64,000 bases of DNA from Chitinophagales bacterium (GTDB lineage: Bacteria > Bacteroidota > Bacteroidia > Chitinophagales > JADIYW01). Location of the stretch: NCBI GenBank assembly GCA_023957215.1, contig JAMLHH010000004.1, positions 62,001 to 126,000 of the forward strand, read 5' to 3'. The first letter of the stretch is position 1; every line of letters begins with the position of its first letter. The position numbers and the translations under genes were made by a program. Positions 19,092 through 28,566 of this stretch are shown piece after piece. The notes under the pieces are model-generated. The model made no database searches. It was not told the DNA's origin and was given only the letters and a program-made list of their open reading frames with translations.

Positions 19092-20576
19092 ATGAAAAAT
19101 ATAATTGCAACCTTGATTTTAGTTGCAAATACATTTGTCGTATTTGCACAAACTGATGTTGATTTATTACGATATAGCTCTCCCTTTAACTTGGGTTCGG
19201 CACGTTCCGCAGCTGTGGGCAGTGCCACAGCCGGATTGGGTGGTGACATCTCTAATCTCAATACGAATCCTGCCGGATTAGGTCAATTTGGGATATCAGA
19301 GGTGAGTATCAGTGCCGGATGGAATACAACGAAGAGTATCGGTTCTTACATAGATTCTAAGACAGCTAAAAACAAAACGGCTTTTCAGTTGAATAACTTT
19401 GGACTCGCTTTTGTCCCCAAAAAACAATTTAGTGCCATCAAAAACTTGAGTTTTAGCGCATCTTATAATCGCGACGCCAGTTTTAACTATCATATACAGG
19501 CAAGAGGTGTGAATCATAGAAGTTCTTATAGTGATATTTTTGCGGAGACTCTTAACAATGCAGGCGTTGACAGTGCAGGTGCGATGACCAATTATCCTTT
19601 TGATGCCAGTCTCGGATTTGAATCCGGGGTGATAGACAGAACTTCTGATAACTTTTTTTATTCAATCATGGAGTTACCAATCACCCAACGATATGATATC
19701 AACCGAAGTGGAAACTTAAACACTTATGCATTTGGTGCCGGAATTGCGCTCAATGACAAAATCATGTTGGGAATGAATATTAGTATTCCTACAATCAAAT
19801 TTGAAGAAGACTTTTATGTTAGAGAAGATGATGATGAAAATGTCACCCAAGATTTAAACTATTGGGATAAGAGAGATATCGTCAGAACGGAGGGGAATGG
19901 TGTGAGGGCTACTTTTGGAGCATTGTATTTACCTACTCCTGAGTTGAGAATAGGACTTTCTGTAACAACTCCTACCAGATATTCCATGAAGGATGTCTAT
20001 CGAACTTATTTTAGGGCTGATTATGAAGATTTCACAATAGATAATTACAACGATCCGGCTGACGGTTATTTTGATTACAAAATTAAAACTCCGATGCGTT
20101 TGAATGCGGGCGCATCTTATGTAAGAAAAGGTCTTGGCTTTGCCAGTGTAGAATATGAATTTAGTAATCCAAGTAAAGCAAAATATATTTTTGAAGATAA
20201 TTATCAATTTGATATGTCTGATTATCAAAATCAGATGAATAGTAATATGAGCAATAAATACAAAGCCACTCATACGGTAAAAGTGGGATTAGAAGGAGTT
20301 ATTTCCGAACACTTTAGAGTGCGAGCCGGCTTTCAATACAGAACTTCACCTTTTGCGGAACAGTCTTCTTTAGACAGATTTGCAAAAAATACAAATATGG
20401 CGATTTCCGGCGGTTTGGGTTATGTAGGCAAAAGCTTTTTTGCTGATGCAACCTATGTCCACTTAAAATCTGATGAAATGATGATTCCTTACACGAATAG
20501 TTTTGCTTCTGCCGATGTATTATCATCAAAATATTCAAGAAGCAATATCTTATTTACAATTGGGTTTAAGTTTTAA
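19092..20576 (+). CDS. FadL/OmpP1-type outer membrane transport protein
   Basis: 494 residues with a signal peptide ending near VFAQTDVD. The N-terminal plug-like segment (GSARSAAVGSATAGLGGDIS, then NLNTNPAGLGQF) is characteristic of FadL/TodX-like porins, which pass hydrophobic molecules across the outer membrane. The rest alternates polar and hydrophobic residues as expected for a barrel and ends in ILFTIGFKF, with the terminal Phe usual for outer-membrane barrels. The substrate is unknown. It follows the Tyr-rich lipoprotein gene closely, and a degenerate repeat array begins directly after its stop. Confidence 0.85.
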   Translation: MKNIIATLILVANTFVVFAQTDVDLLRYSSPFNLGSARSAAVGSATAGLGGDISNLNTNPAGLGQFGISEVSISAGWNTTKSIGSYIDSKTAKNKTAFQLNNFGLAFVPKKQFSAIKNLSFSASYNRDASFNYHIQARGVNHRSSYSDIFAETLNNAGVDSAGAMTNYPFDASLGFESGVIDRTSDNFFYSIMELPITQRYDINRSGNLNTYAFGAGIALNDKIMLGMNISIPTIKFEEDFYVREDDDENVTQDLNYWDKRDIVRTEGNGVRATFGALYLPTPELRIGLSVTTPTRYSMKDVYRTYFRADYEDFTIDNYNDPADGYFDYKIKTPMRLNAGASYVRKGLGFASVEYEFSNPSKAKYIFEDNYQFDMSDYQNQMNSNMSNKYKATHTVKVGLEGVISEHFRVRAGFQYRTSPFAEQSSLDRFAKNTNMAISGGLGYVGKSFFADATYVHLKSDEMMIPYTNSFASADVLSSKYSRSNILFTIGFKF

Positions 20577-20641
20577 GAGAGCCAAGAGCCAAGAACCAAG
20601 AATCAAGAACCAAGATACAAGATTCGAGAGTCAAGACATAG
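20577..20641 (-). repeat. Degenerate heptamer array (CCAAGAA-type)
   Basis: Starting immediately after the FadL-like stop codon, about nine degenerate units of the type AGCCAAG / AACCAAG / AATCAAG follow in a row. The reverse complement (TTCTTGG, CTCTTGG, TTCTTGA) is the same unit as the arrays at 53592-53640 and 54404-54486, so this is an inverted member of one family. Confidence 0.8.
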
Positions 20642-20725
20642 GAGTGCGGGTCAAGGGACAGATCTCTTTACTTGACACTCTCCTACTACTGGCGTTGAAA
20701 ATCAGTAGTTAATCAAATTATTGAT

Positions 20726-20917
20726 TTAAAGAAGTTTACTGTTAGTTACGTAGCTGAAAATTGTAGCTAGAAAGAGGTATAAAACAATACCGGGTCCACC
20801 TAGTAATATCAACAATAGTCCGAAAACCGTGTGATCGGGCTTAATCGTAAAACCGATAGACGGCACAATTATCAATAATGCTAATAATAGCCAAGTTGAT
20901 TTTTTTAAGTTTAACAT
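20726..20917 (-). CDS. Small two-helix membrane protein (63 aa), unknown
   Basis: The product starts MLNLKKSTWLLLALLIIVPS and contains two hydrophobic segments separated by a short polar loop (FTIKPDHTV), ending FSYVTNSKLL. It fills part of an otherwise empty gap and has the composition of a real membrane protein, with an ATG and a positive-inside N-terminus. No family is recognised. A chance ORF cannot be excluded. Confidence 0.5.
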   Translation of the reverse strand: MLNLKKSTWLLLALLIIVPSIGFTIKPDHTVFGLLLILLGGPGIVLYLFLATIFSYVTNSKLL

Positions 20918-21132
20918 TTCAGTAAGTTTTAAATAAGTAAAATTTCCTAAATTAAAGACAAAACTAACAAATTTAGTATGATAAAAAACAAAAAGTTTTT
21001 CTTTAAATACTTTTTGACAATACTTCTATCTCAGTTTGAGAGATTAAATAAGAGTTTAAAGCTAAAAAAAGATAAATATTATTTCCTTTTTTCGTATTAA
21101 TTTATTAACTTTCATTAATAAAATCACAAAAC

Positions 21133-22260
21133 ATGAAAAGAATTTTACTCTTTCTCTTTACTACAACCTTTATATTTGTGAGTAAAGCTCAAATTCCTAA
21201 TCCCAACTTTGAAAATTGGAAAGGAAATGATCCTCAGGGATGGTGGACGGTCAATCAACTTTCACAAGGTCAACTTATTGGCGTGAGTCCAACACAAGAT
21301 GTCCATTCCGGTATATGGGCGGCAAATCTAAAGCCAATTCAAGCGACTGCTAATGTTTTGGTTGCTTCTGCAATGTCATTATCGCCATTAGAAACCAATG
21401 GTATTTCTTTTCATGAGAGACCGAGTAATTTCTCTGTTTGGGTAAAGTATGATGCTCTTGGAAAGGATTCTGTTACTATCGTGGCTTCGCTTACCGATGT
21501 AAAAGGAAACTCTATTGGTGTGGCTGCCGCTACTCTTGGAGGTAAGCAAAATGAATATATCAAATTAGATTTACCTTTCTCTTACTTGAGTGAAAGTACG
21601 CCTGACTCATTACAAATTATCTTTTTTGTTGGTATTCTCGATGAGCTTAGAGCTACTAGTATCAATTCATACTTGTTAGTAGATGATGTATCTTTAGAAA
21701 TACCCACTGCTCAAGACCCTCCCATTGCACCTTCAAATTTGATTGCCAGTCTAATAGGTGATGACAACCAAATAGGTTTGGGATGGTTAGATAATTCTAA
21801 TGATGAGACTGGTTTTGTAATTGAGCGGTCTGAGGCAGAAGATGGTTTATATATAGAAGTTGGCACTACAAATGCAAACATCAATTATTTCGTTGATGAG
21901 TCTGCAGTCATAGGTGTTACCTACTACTATAGAGTACGTGCTGTGAATGATAATGGCAGTTCAAACCCTTCTAACTTTGTAGAAATCACAAGACCTGTTC
22001 CTACAAAAGTATTTAATCAACTATCTGAAAATACTATTATTTATCCAAACCCAGCAATAGATAATATCCATGTTACTTTCCCTATCGAATTAAAAAATGC
22101 ACGAATGCAAGTATTTAATTCAGTGGGTGCAGTAGTAATAGATCAATCAGTGAGTGGCAAGCAGATTCAAGTACCTTTTCATCTTGCAGTCGGCACTTAC
22201 TTTTTACATATCAATACTACAGATGCACAACAATTCTCAAAAGGATTTATTGTGAAATAA
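21133..22260 (+). CDS. Type IX-secreted protein with fibronectin III domain and type A sorting domain
   Basis: 375 residues. Signal peptide to about residue 19 (VSKAQIPNPNFENW). Residues 20-195 look like the carbohydrate-binding-like jelly-roll domain that often begins NPNFENW in Bacteroidota secreted proteins. Residues about 200-285 are a fibronectin type III domain (APSNLIASL, GLGWLDNSNDETGFVIERS, VTYYYRVRAVNDNGSS). The C-terminus is a type A sorting domain: IIYPNPAIDNIHVTFPIE, then AVGTYFLHINT and a basic end (GFIVK). It is presumably exported through SprA and anchored on the surface or released. No catalytic motif is visible, so a binding or adhesive role is likely. Confidence 0.88.
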   Translation: MKRILLFLFTTTFIFVSKAQIPNPNFENWKGNDPQGWWTVNQLSQGQLIGVSPTQDVHSGIWAANLKPIQATANVLVASAMSLSPLETNGISFHERPSNFSVWVKYDALGKDSVTIVASLTDVKGNSIGVAAATLGGKQNEYIKLDLPFSYLSESTPDSLQIIFFVGILDELRATSINSYLLVDDVSLEIPTAQDPPIAPSNLIASLIGDDNQIGLGWLDNSNDETGFVIERSEAEDGLYIEVGTTNANINYFVDESAVIGVTYYYRVRAVNDNGSSNPSNFVEITRPVPTKVFNQLSENTIIYPNPAIDNIHVTFPIELKNARMQVFNSVGAVVIDQSVSGKQIQVPFHLAVGTYFLHINTTDAQQFSKGFIVK

Positions 22261-22289
22261 ATTTTTAAGAAAGATTTTAAATTAAAGGC

Positions 22290-23999
22290 TCAAAGCTGTG
22301 CGGATGCAATTTCAAAATCCTTATCAGTTTTGAGCTTTTCTTGCGCCCACTTAGATAGTTTAGGTCGTTCTATCTTAGAGTTATGGCGAGGATCGACCGG
22401 TAATCTACGCGTAAATAATACATGATGTATCAGTTTGGTAGATGAATTTTCTGCCGCCATCTTTAAAAGTTCTTTTCTGATTTCTTCCTCAGAAGCAAGA
22501 TGGTTTTCATTCAATTGTACACAAATCACAGGTATTTTTTCGCCGTCAAATTCTACACTTGCCAAACCGCTCCTGAAGACGTCGGGATGTGTATTAAAGA
22601 TAAACTCTGCCAATAAAGTAAAGACATCTCCTTTTTTAGTGACGACTCTTTGACTGACACGTCCACACACCCACAACCTACCTTTCTCATCAATATATCC
22701 GGTATCGCCCAATCTGTGCCACTGACCGGACGGATCGGGAACTTTATTCTTTCTGGTACTTTCCAAGTCCATGTAATATCTCGGGCTGATATGCTCACTC
22801 CTGACTAAGATTTCACCTAATTCGCCATGCGGTAAAGTTTCTGTCTCATCAATAGAAGTAATCGCTCCATCTATTATTTTGATGATACGTATTTCCACAC
22901 CATCAAAAGATCGTCCTACACAGATACCTTTACCTTTTTTAGTCAAAGGAAAAGTTTCTGCAAGTGCTTCCTGTGCGCTCATCTCGGTAGCAGGTAATGC
23001 TTCTGTAGCTCCATAGTTTGAAAATACGCTTGCATCCGGTCCCATCATCTCCAACAAGTCTCTTTTCACTCCTTCTGTAATCGGTGCGCCTCCACCTATC
23101 ACTCTTTTGAAATGGGGTGTTTTAATATTGTGTTTGACGGCATAGCGCGCCATTTTTTGTAGAATGACCGGTGAAGCAAAACAAGATTCTACCTGACAGT
23201 CATTGATAACTTCCAATAAAGCTTTGGAGTTGGTTTTTTCAGGTGTATCCTGTGGAAATCTAATTGGAGGGACGACCATCGTACCGCCGGCACTCAATGC
23301 TATAAAGAAGAAAGCCGGGAAAACAGGCATATCCACGTGTATTTTGTGTTCAGGGTCAAAACGCCAACTTTGATGTACGACTTCAAAAAGTTTTGAATAG
23401 TTTTTGTGTAAGTATAAAGTAGGCTTGGCCGGACCGGTACTCCCCGTAGTATATAAAACTGTAGCCGGATCATCAGGTGTAACATTGGGTGGTATGGGGT
23501 GAGCCGGAGCTTTTCTACGCAAGGACGCCAATGTATGTGCACCGGGGAAATATCCATTGATGACAACAGATTTGTATGTATATCTCGGTCCCCAACCAAA
23601 AGTTGTACGCCCTAAAAAGGCAAGTGGAACTCCTACAAAAGCTTCAGGTGTTAATCTATTAAGTCGTTCGCTCACATTGAAATAACCGACTGCCGGATCT
23701 ATCAATATGGTAAATGCGCCGACACGTTGCAATGCCAAACCCACAACACAAGCTTCATAACTCGGTGGTATCATACAGATGGTCTTTGTTCCTTCCTGAA
23801 TACCTATCTCTCTCAAACCGGGTGCGACAGATTCCACATCAGCCGAAAGTTGGCCATAAGTAAATTTTTTGTATTTTCTTTTTCCAAAAAAATCATGACC
23901 GTTGGGTTCTATTACTGCAATTCGGTTAGGATATTTGATGGCTGTCTGTCTGACTGTTTCTGCGAGATTAAAAATTCCATTGAGTTGTAGAGTTGTCAT
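22290..23999 (-). CDS. OleC-like AMP-dependent synthetase (acyl-CoA ligase superfamily)
   Basis: 569 residues of the ANL adenylating superfamily. The phosphate-binding loop is TVLYTTGSTGPAKPTLY, the ATP/adenine region SNYGATEALP, and the hinge region RLGDTGYIDEKGRLWVCGR. The catalytic C-terminal Lys is probably in RHNSKIERPKL. The N-terminus IAVIEPNGHDFFGKRKYKKF and the overall layout resemble OleC, the beta-lactone synthetase of long-chain olefin biosynthesis, more than ordinary fatty acyl-CoA ligases. The upstream gene is an alpha/beta hydrolase ending one base before this ATG, which recalls the OleB-OleC pairing. No OleA thiolase or OleD reductase is present, so the pathway assignment is an inference. 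Confidence 0.75.
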   Translation of the reverse strand: MTTLQLNGIFNLAETVRQTAIKYPNRIAVIEPNGHDFFGKRKYKKFTYGQLSADVESVAPGLREIGIQEGTKTICMIPPSYEACVVGLALQRVGAFTILIDPAVGYFNVSERLNRLTPEAFVGVPLAFLGRTTFGWGPRYTYKSVVINGYFPGAHTLASLRRKAPAHPIPPNVTPDDPATVLYTTGSTGPAKPTLYLHKNYSKLFEVVHQSWRFDPEHKIHVDMPVFPAFFFIALSAGGTMVVPPIRFPQDTPEKTNSKALLEVINDCQVESCFASPVILQKMARYAVKHNIKTPHFKRVIGGGAPITEGVKRDLLEMMGPDASVFSNYGATEALPATEMSAQEALAETFPLTKKGKGICVGRSFDGVEIRIIKIIDGAITSIDETETLPHGELGEILVRSEHISPRYYMDLESTRKNKVPDPSGQWHRLGDTGYIDEKGRLWVCGRVSQRVVTKKGDVFTLLAEFIFNTHPDVFRSGLASVEFDGEKIPVICVQLNENHLASEEEIRKELLKMAAENSSTKLIHHVLFTRRLPVDPRHNSKIERPKLSKWAQEKLKTDKDFEIASAQL

Positions 24000-24000
24000 A

Positions 24001-24840
24001 TTATGAGTTTTGTTCGATAAAGTCTTGAATAATATTTGCTGATGCAGCAGGTAATTCCATCATGACCAAGTGTCCACCCCCTTTGAGCCACTCTTCTCGT
24101 TGTGGTTGTAGTGTTTTGTTCAGCTTTCTTCCCGCTTTAGAAGAAAGTATCAAGTTATCATCTCCCCAAATCGTACAGATAGGTGGAAAGTTTCCGGCAG
24201 TGTTTATTTTATCAAACTGGTCATAATTGACCAAATCATCTAAGGTGAGAAGTAGAGAATTCATCTGACCTTCTCCTGTAAAGCAAGCGCACAAATCTTC
24301 TGTTTTTTCCAGATGCTGAGCCCGGCCTATCGGTCCAAACTGCATTCTAAGAGACTGTTCGCTTATCAAGTTATTGAGTTTCATTTTCCCCAATCCTTTG
24401 TAAATAGTCTTTGATAATCCGGGAGCAACTTTTCTCATTTTTAAGAATGAGCCTAAGTTTCCTTTTTCAAAGGTATGATAAGTCAAAGGATTGAATAAAA
24501 TTAATGTATGTACATTCTTCGGATTTTGTTGTGTATATGCCAAAGACAATGCACTCCCCATGCAATTTCCGACCAAAGTGACATCTTTTAGTTGATGCTC
24601 TTCGATAAAAGCAGATAAAATATCAAGATGAAGTTCTATCGGCATTTCAGACTTCGGTTTGTAGGACGAACCATATCCCAATAAGTCTAAAGAATAGCAA
24701 GTGTATTTATCTGAAAGTTCATCAATAACGCTATCCCAAATCACATGAGAAGTTCCACCGTTATGTATAAAGACGGCAGGTTTACCTTTCCCTGTCTTAA
24801 TATACTTGATGTCATAGTTTTGATAATTGAATGTTTGCAT
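24001..24840 (-). CDS. Alpha/beta hydrolase with a cysteine at the nucleophile position
   Basis: 279 residues from the ATG at 24840 (MQTFNYQNYD); a TTG two codons earlier is less likely. The alpha/beta hydrolase fold is clear: oxyanion region AVFIHNGGTSHVIWD, nucleophile elbow LVGNCMGSALSLAY, core strand PPICTIWGDDNLIL and late His in GGGHLVMMELP. The elbow G-N-C-M-G puts Cys where esterases have Ser and OleB/haloalkane dehalogenases have Asp. It is the first gene of a two-gene operon with the OleC-like ligase, separated by one base, so it probably acts on the ligase product or substrate. Confidence 0.8.
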   Translation of the reverse strand: MQTFNYQNYDIKYIKTGKGKPAVFIHNGGTSHVIWDSVIDELSDKYTCYSLDLLGYGSSYKPKSEMPIELHLDILSAFIEEHQLKDVTLVGNCMGSALSLAYTQQNPKNVHTLILFNPLTYHTFEKGNLGSFLKMRKVAPGLSKTIYKGLGKMKLNNLISEQSLRMQFGPIGRAQHLEKTEDLCACFTGEGQMNSLLLTLDDLVNYDQFDKINTAGNFPPICTIWGDDNLILSSKAGRKLNKTLQPQREEWLKGGGHLVMMELPAASANIIQDFIEQNS

Positions 24841-24909
24841 ACACAAATCTATAAAATAAATGTTAGAACTTGATTATTAATAGGAAAAAATGTATTTCGA
24901 TGCAAAATA

Positions 24910-25027
24910 TCGCAGCCCGGATAGCAGTGGTATCCTTTATTAGAGTCAAGTGTTTAGAATCAAGATGCAGTTCACTTGTTTGGCTCTAATAAAGATACAA
25001 ACGGATAGCCGGAAATGCTGCCCAAAT
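24910..25027 (+). ncRNA. Structured GGATAG element, copy 1 (possibly Flavo-1-like RNA)
   Basis: This holds GGATAGCAGTGG at 24919-24930, ACGGATAGCC near 25000-25010 and GCCCAAAT at 25020-25027. GCAGC (24912-24916) pairs with GCTGC (25017-25021), with CCGG/CCGG just inside. An inner stem pairs TTTATTAGAG (24936-24945) with CTCTAATAAA (24984-24993), and CAAGTG with CACTTG beyond it. The same conserved blocks recur at 28567-28650. From memory such elements recur in Bacteroidota genomes and resemble the published Flavo-1 RNA motif; the name is tentative. Both neighbouring genes are on the other strand. Confidence 0.6.
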
Positions 25028-25065
25028 CATGAAAGAAGAGAAAAAATAGAGATTTAACTCGTTTT

Positions 25066-26904
25066 CTATTGGTAGCCTTTTGCTTGTAGTTCAAAGAGAT
25101 TTGCATAAAGTTTTTTGTCACTCATTAACTCTTCGTGTGTACCGAGTTCTAATACTTTTCCGTCTTTGAGAACGAGGATTCTGTCTGCCATTCTCACTGT
25201 ACTAAATCTGTGACTGATGATGATACTGGTTTTCCCTTTGGTCAATCCGATAAATCTTTCAAAGACATCATATTCAGCTTGGGCATCCAATGCGCTGGTA
25301 GGCTCATCCAAAATCATGACATCTGCATCTTTCATATATGCACGCGCTAGAGCTACTTTTTGCCATTGACCACCACTCAGTTCTTGCCCGTTGTAAAAAC
25401 GTTTACCGAGTTGTTGCTCTATACCATCTGCCATTTCACTTACGACTTGATGCGCCAAACTTTTTGCAGCAGCATCTTCAATTAAAGCATCGTTTTGTAC
25501 TTCTTCGATTTTACCTACAGCGATATTTTCTCTTAAAGTAAACTCATATTTAAAGAAGTCTTGGAAAATCACACCAAAACGATCGCGATACTCATCTACA
25601 TCAAAGCGGTTGATATTGATTCCATCTAGTAAAATCTCACCTTTTGTAGGTTCGTAAAATCTTAGAAACAACTTGATTAAAGTAGTTTTACCTGCACCGT
25701 TTTGACCTACGAAAGCCATTTTTTCTCCGGCTTTTAAATCAAAAGCGACACCTTTTAAAACTTCTTCTTCCATACCGGGATATGAAAAGTGTAAATCCCT
25801 CACCTCAAAACCTTTAGTGATTTTTTCAGGTATCGTCATCTTTTGGACATTCAATTCTGCTACTTCCAAATCTATAAAGTCAAAGTAATCTTTGAGATAC
25901 AATGCACTTTCGGAGGTTTTGGTAAATCTTGTAAAAAGTTGTTGCAGATTATTTCTCAGTCTGTTAAATGAACCTGAAAGAAAAGTCAATTCACCTATTG
26001 TGATAATACTTGCCAATACTTGAGTGATGATAAATACATAAGCGGCATAGTAAGCCATTACGCCCAAAATATTGAAGATAGCTCCAAAAGCGTTTTGCCG
26101 GATAGACAGACTTTTAGTCAGCTGGTAATATTTATCGGATAAATCTTTAAAACGATTAGCAATAAATGCCGTCAGCCCAAAAAGCTTCACTTCTTTAGCT
26201 GTATCACTATTAGCACCTATAAATCTTAGATAGTCTAACTCACGTCTTTCGGTCGTCCAACTTCTAGCCAAAGTATATCTTGACGAACTAAATCTCGTCT
26301 CATTGATAAATGAAGGAATAATACTAATCACAAGGATGATAATTAATATCGGAGCAAAATATATCAAACCTGCAATCAAGGTAGTAATCGTAATCAAGCC
26401 TTCTATTTGGCTTAGAATATTACTCATCAAATCCACTCTTCTATTGGTCTGGGTACGAGCACGTTCGAGTTTATCGTAGAAATCCGGATCTTCGAGTTGT
26501 GCGATACTGAGCTCACTCGTTTTCCTAATAATTTTTTCTGAAGAGATATTGCTATACATATCTCCCATCAGGCCATCTGTCAGATTGATCACTCTGCCGA
26601 GAATATCGGACAAAATAACGATTACAAATTCTACTGCTACATATAACCAAAGTTGGTGGAGATTTCTTTCGCTCAAACTCAATTGGTGTATGACTTCATC
26701 AATAATGAGCTTGCCCGTCCATAAAATCAATACTGTTGAAAATGCATTGATGAGACGTGCTATGATATTTGTAATAAATAAAACCGGACTGATCTGATAA
26801 ATTTCAGAAAAAAATCCAGGTATCGACTTCATCGCTTTGAAAGTGTCTTTAAAGGAAGTCGTGTTGTTCTGCTCTGTGATAGATTTAAATACTCTTTTTG
26901 CCAA
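25066..26904 (-). CDS. ABC exporter, fused permease and ATPase
   Basis: 612 residues. The N-terminal type I exporter membrane domain spans about residues 35-335 with around six helices (VLFITNIIARLINAFSTVLI; LITITTLIAGLIYFAPILII). The ATPase domain has Walker A GQNGAGKTTL, signature LSGGQWQKVALARAYM, Walker B DADVMILDEPTSALD and the switch His in IIISHRFSTV. It would act as a homodimer exporting a lipid, peptide or drug; the substrate is not predictable. It is a single-gene unit between the structured element and the DUF4143 ATPase gene. Confidence 0.93.
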   Translation of the reverse strand: MAKRVFKSITEQNNTTSFKDTFKAMKSIPGFFSEIYQISPVLFITNIIARLINAFSTVLILWTGKLIIDEVIHQLSLSERNLHQLWLYVAVEFVIVILSDILGRVINLTDGLMGDMYSNISSEKIIRKTSELSIAQLEDPDFYDKLERARTQTNRRVDLMSNILSQIEGLITITTLIAGLIYFAPILIIILVISIIPSFINETRFSSSRYTLARSWTTERRELDYLRFIGANSDTAKEVKLFGLTAFIANRFKDLSDKYYQLTKSLSIRQNAFGAIFNILGVMAYYAAYVFIITQVLASIITIGELTFLSGSFNRLRNNLQQLFTRFTKTSESALYLKDYFDFIDLEVAELNVQKMTIPEKITKGFEVRDLHFSYPGMEEEVLKGVAFDLKAGEKMAFVGQNGAGKTTLIKLFLRFYEPTKGEILLDGININRFDVDEYRDRFGVIFQDFFKYEFTLRENIAVGKIEEVQNDALIEDAAAKSLAHQVVSEMADGIEQQLGKRFYNGQELSGGQWQKVALARAYMKDADVMILDEPTSALDAQAEYDVFERFIGLTKGKTSIIISHRFSTVRMADRILVLKDGKVLELGTHEELMSDKKLYANLFELQAKGYQ

Positions 26905-27088
26905 TAGTTTATCTTTTTGAAATCACTTTTAACATATATCATGCCGTAAATAGATGAATGAATATTGTCTCTATACTAAGATCTCCTCTTTAAGGTCAAA
27001 AATCTTTTTTCAAAAGATTCATAAGAAGCATAAGAAATGAAAAAAGTTAAAAGCACACTATCATTATGTTAAACTTGTAGGCAAAAGG

Positions 27089-28357
27089 TTAATCTTTTAG
27101 GCAACCAATGGGTACAACTAACACGCCATCCTTTCGTCTATATGCATATTCTCCTCCTGTTACTACCATTAAAAACGAAGGCGAAGACATTGTCTTTTTG
27201 TTTACTTTATCTTTTAATGTCAATAGATTTTGTGCGGCTTCTTCGATTTGCTTTTGTCCTAATTTCACTTCAACAGCTCCCCATCTACCATCATTTAGAC
27301 GAATGATTAAGTCCGCTTCTAGCTCATTTTTATCTCGATAGTGTAAAACGCTACCGTCATTTGTTTGGGCATAAACACGCATATCTCTTGCGCATAAAGA
27401 TTCGAATAAAAGTCCGAAATATTGAAAGTCTTTTAATAGTCCATCTGGATTTGTACGCATCACTGCTACAGCCAAAGATGGATCAACAAAATGGCGTTTT
27501 GGAGAAGTTCTAATAGCAGTTTTTGATCTTAAAGAAGGACTCCAAGCTTGCAAATCTTCTACTACAAAAATTCTTTGTAATGCATCTATGTACTGAGCAA
27601 TAGTTTTATCAGAAAGGGTGCTGCCTTGTGCTTCAATATCATCTTTTATAGTTTGGAAGTTTGCCATAGTCGTAATATTCCTTGCAAATGAGCGCATAAG
27701 CAAACGAACTCTTTCCGGACCTTTTTGTACTTGGTCCACTTCAGAAATATCATAATTGATAACTGCTTCCACGTAGTCTATTGCAACTTTTAGTGCTTGT
27801 TTTTCATTGAGGCCGATACTTGCAGGCCATCCGCCTCTACATATTGCAAATGCAATATCTTTAATCGTTAAATTTGATTTCTCTGCAATGTCATGTTCTT
27901 CGTTGAATAATTGCATTAAAGATACTTTTCCGTTGGATTCTTTTGACTCAAACAGACTCATGGGGCGCATCCGTATTCTCGAAATTCTACCTGTACCTGT
28001 ATGTGCAGTGACGTTGTCAGAAGGTACTGCGGAACCAGTCAAAATAAACAGACCTTTTTCAGCTCGTCTATCTACTTCGAATCTTACCGCATCCCAAAGA
28101 ACAGGCGCCATTTGCCATTCATCGATTAGGCGTGGATTATCTCCTTTTAATAATAGCGATGGTTGTGTTTCTGCAAGAAGTAAATTTCCTGGTCCTGTGT
28201 CTGGGTCTTGCATATAAAGCGCACTATTAGCTGCATTTTGAGCTGTAGATGTCTTTCCACACCATTTTGCTCCTTCAATTAAGACAGCACCTGATGCTTC
28301 CAAGGAGAATTTTAACTCCTTATCGCATACTCTATTTAAATAACCTGCTTTCCCCAT
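27089..28357 (-). CDS. AAA_14/DUF4143 ATP-binding protein
   Basis: 422 residues. The N-terminal AAA-type ATPase has Walker A EGAKWCGKTSTAQNAANSA, Walker B-like LIDEWQMAPVLWDAVR and sensor KGLFILTGSAVPS. The C-terminal DUF4143 domain contains the restriction-endonuclease-like core DKNELEADLIIRLNDGRWGA followed by VEVKLGQKQ. This family is very common, often horizontally spread, and has no established function. A canonical promoter lies just upstream. It is flanked by a tandem repeat and a structured element on the 5' side. Confidence 0.92.
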   Translation of the reverse strand: MGKAGYLNRVCDKELKFSLEASGAVLIEGAKWCGKTSTAQNAANSALYMQDPDTGPGNLLLAETQPSLLLKGDNPRLIDEWQMAPVLWDAVRFEVDRRAEKGLFILTGSAVPSDNVTAHTGTGRISRIRMRPMSLFESKESNGKVSLMQLFNEEHDIAEKSNLTIKDIAFAICRGGWPASIGLNEKQALKVAIDYVEAVINYDISEVDQVQKGPERVRLLMRSFARNITTMANFQTIKDDIEAQGSTLSDKTIAQYIDALQRIFVVEDLQAWSPSLRSKTAIRTSPKRHFVDPSLAVAVMRTNPDGLLKDFQYFGLLFESLCARDMRVYAQTNDGSVLHYRDKNELEADLIIRLNDGRWGAVEVKLGQKQIEEAAQNLLTLKDKVNKKTMSSPSFLMVVTGGEYAYRRKDGVLVVPIGCLKD

Positions 28358-28377
28358 ATTTATGACTGATTAACAAG

Positions 28378-28408
28378 CAAATATAGAGCATTTTATTTAT
28401 ATTACAAA
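28378..28408 (-). promoter_or_regulatory. Consensus Bacteroidota promoter for the DUF4143 ATPase gene
   Basis: On the minus strand TTTG (complement of 28405-28408) is followed by exactly 19 bases and then TATATTTG (complement of 28378-28385), a perfect TTTG-N19-TAnnTTTG promoter. Transcription would begin about 15 bases before the ATG at 28357. It is the best promoter match seen in the window. Confidence 0.7.
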
Positions 28409-28413
28409 TATAG

Positions 28414-28475
28414 ACTTCCGAGTTTGGCTGTGTTTTACTTCCGAGTTTGGCTGTGTTTTACTTCCGAGTTTGGCC
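28414..28475. repeat. 2.7 tandem copies of a 23-bp unit
   Basis: Two exact 23-bp units start at 28414 and 28437, followed by a partial third at 28460-28475. Each unit starts ACTTCCGAGTTTGGC and continues TGTGTTTT. It lies directly upstream of the -33 box of the DUF4143 ATPase promoter, so it may affect that promoter. Confidence 0.9.
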
Positions 28476-28566
28476 TTGGTTTTGTCTATAGCATTTGTAA
28501 TAAAAATATCTCTTTGATAAAAACTTCAACATATTGACTTATGACTAATCAACTTACAACTTTTAC

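Noticed and set aside
20503-20712. Plus-strand ORF overlapping the FadL-like 3' end
   Set aside because: It is out of frame with a clear porin gene, and its tail is the heptamer array.
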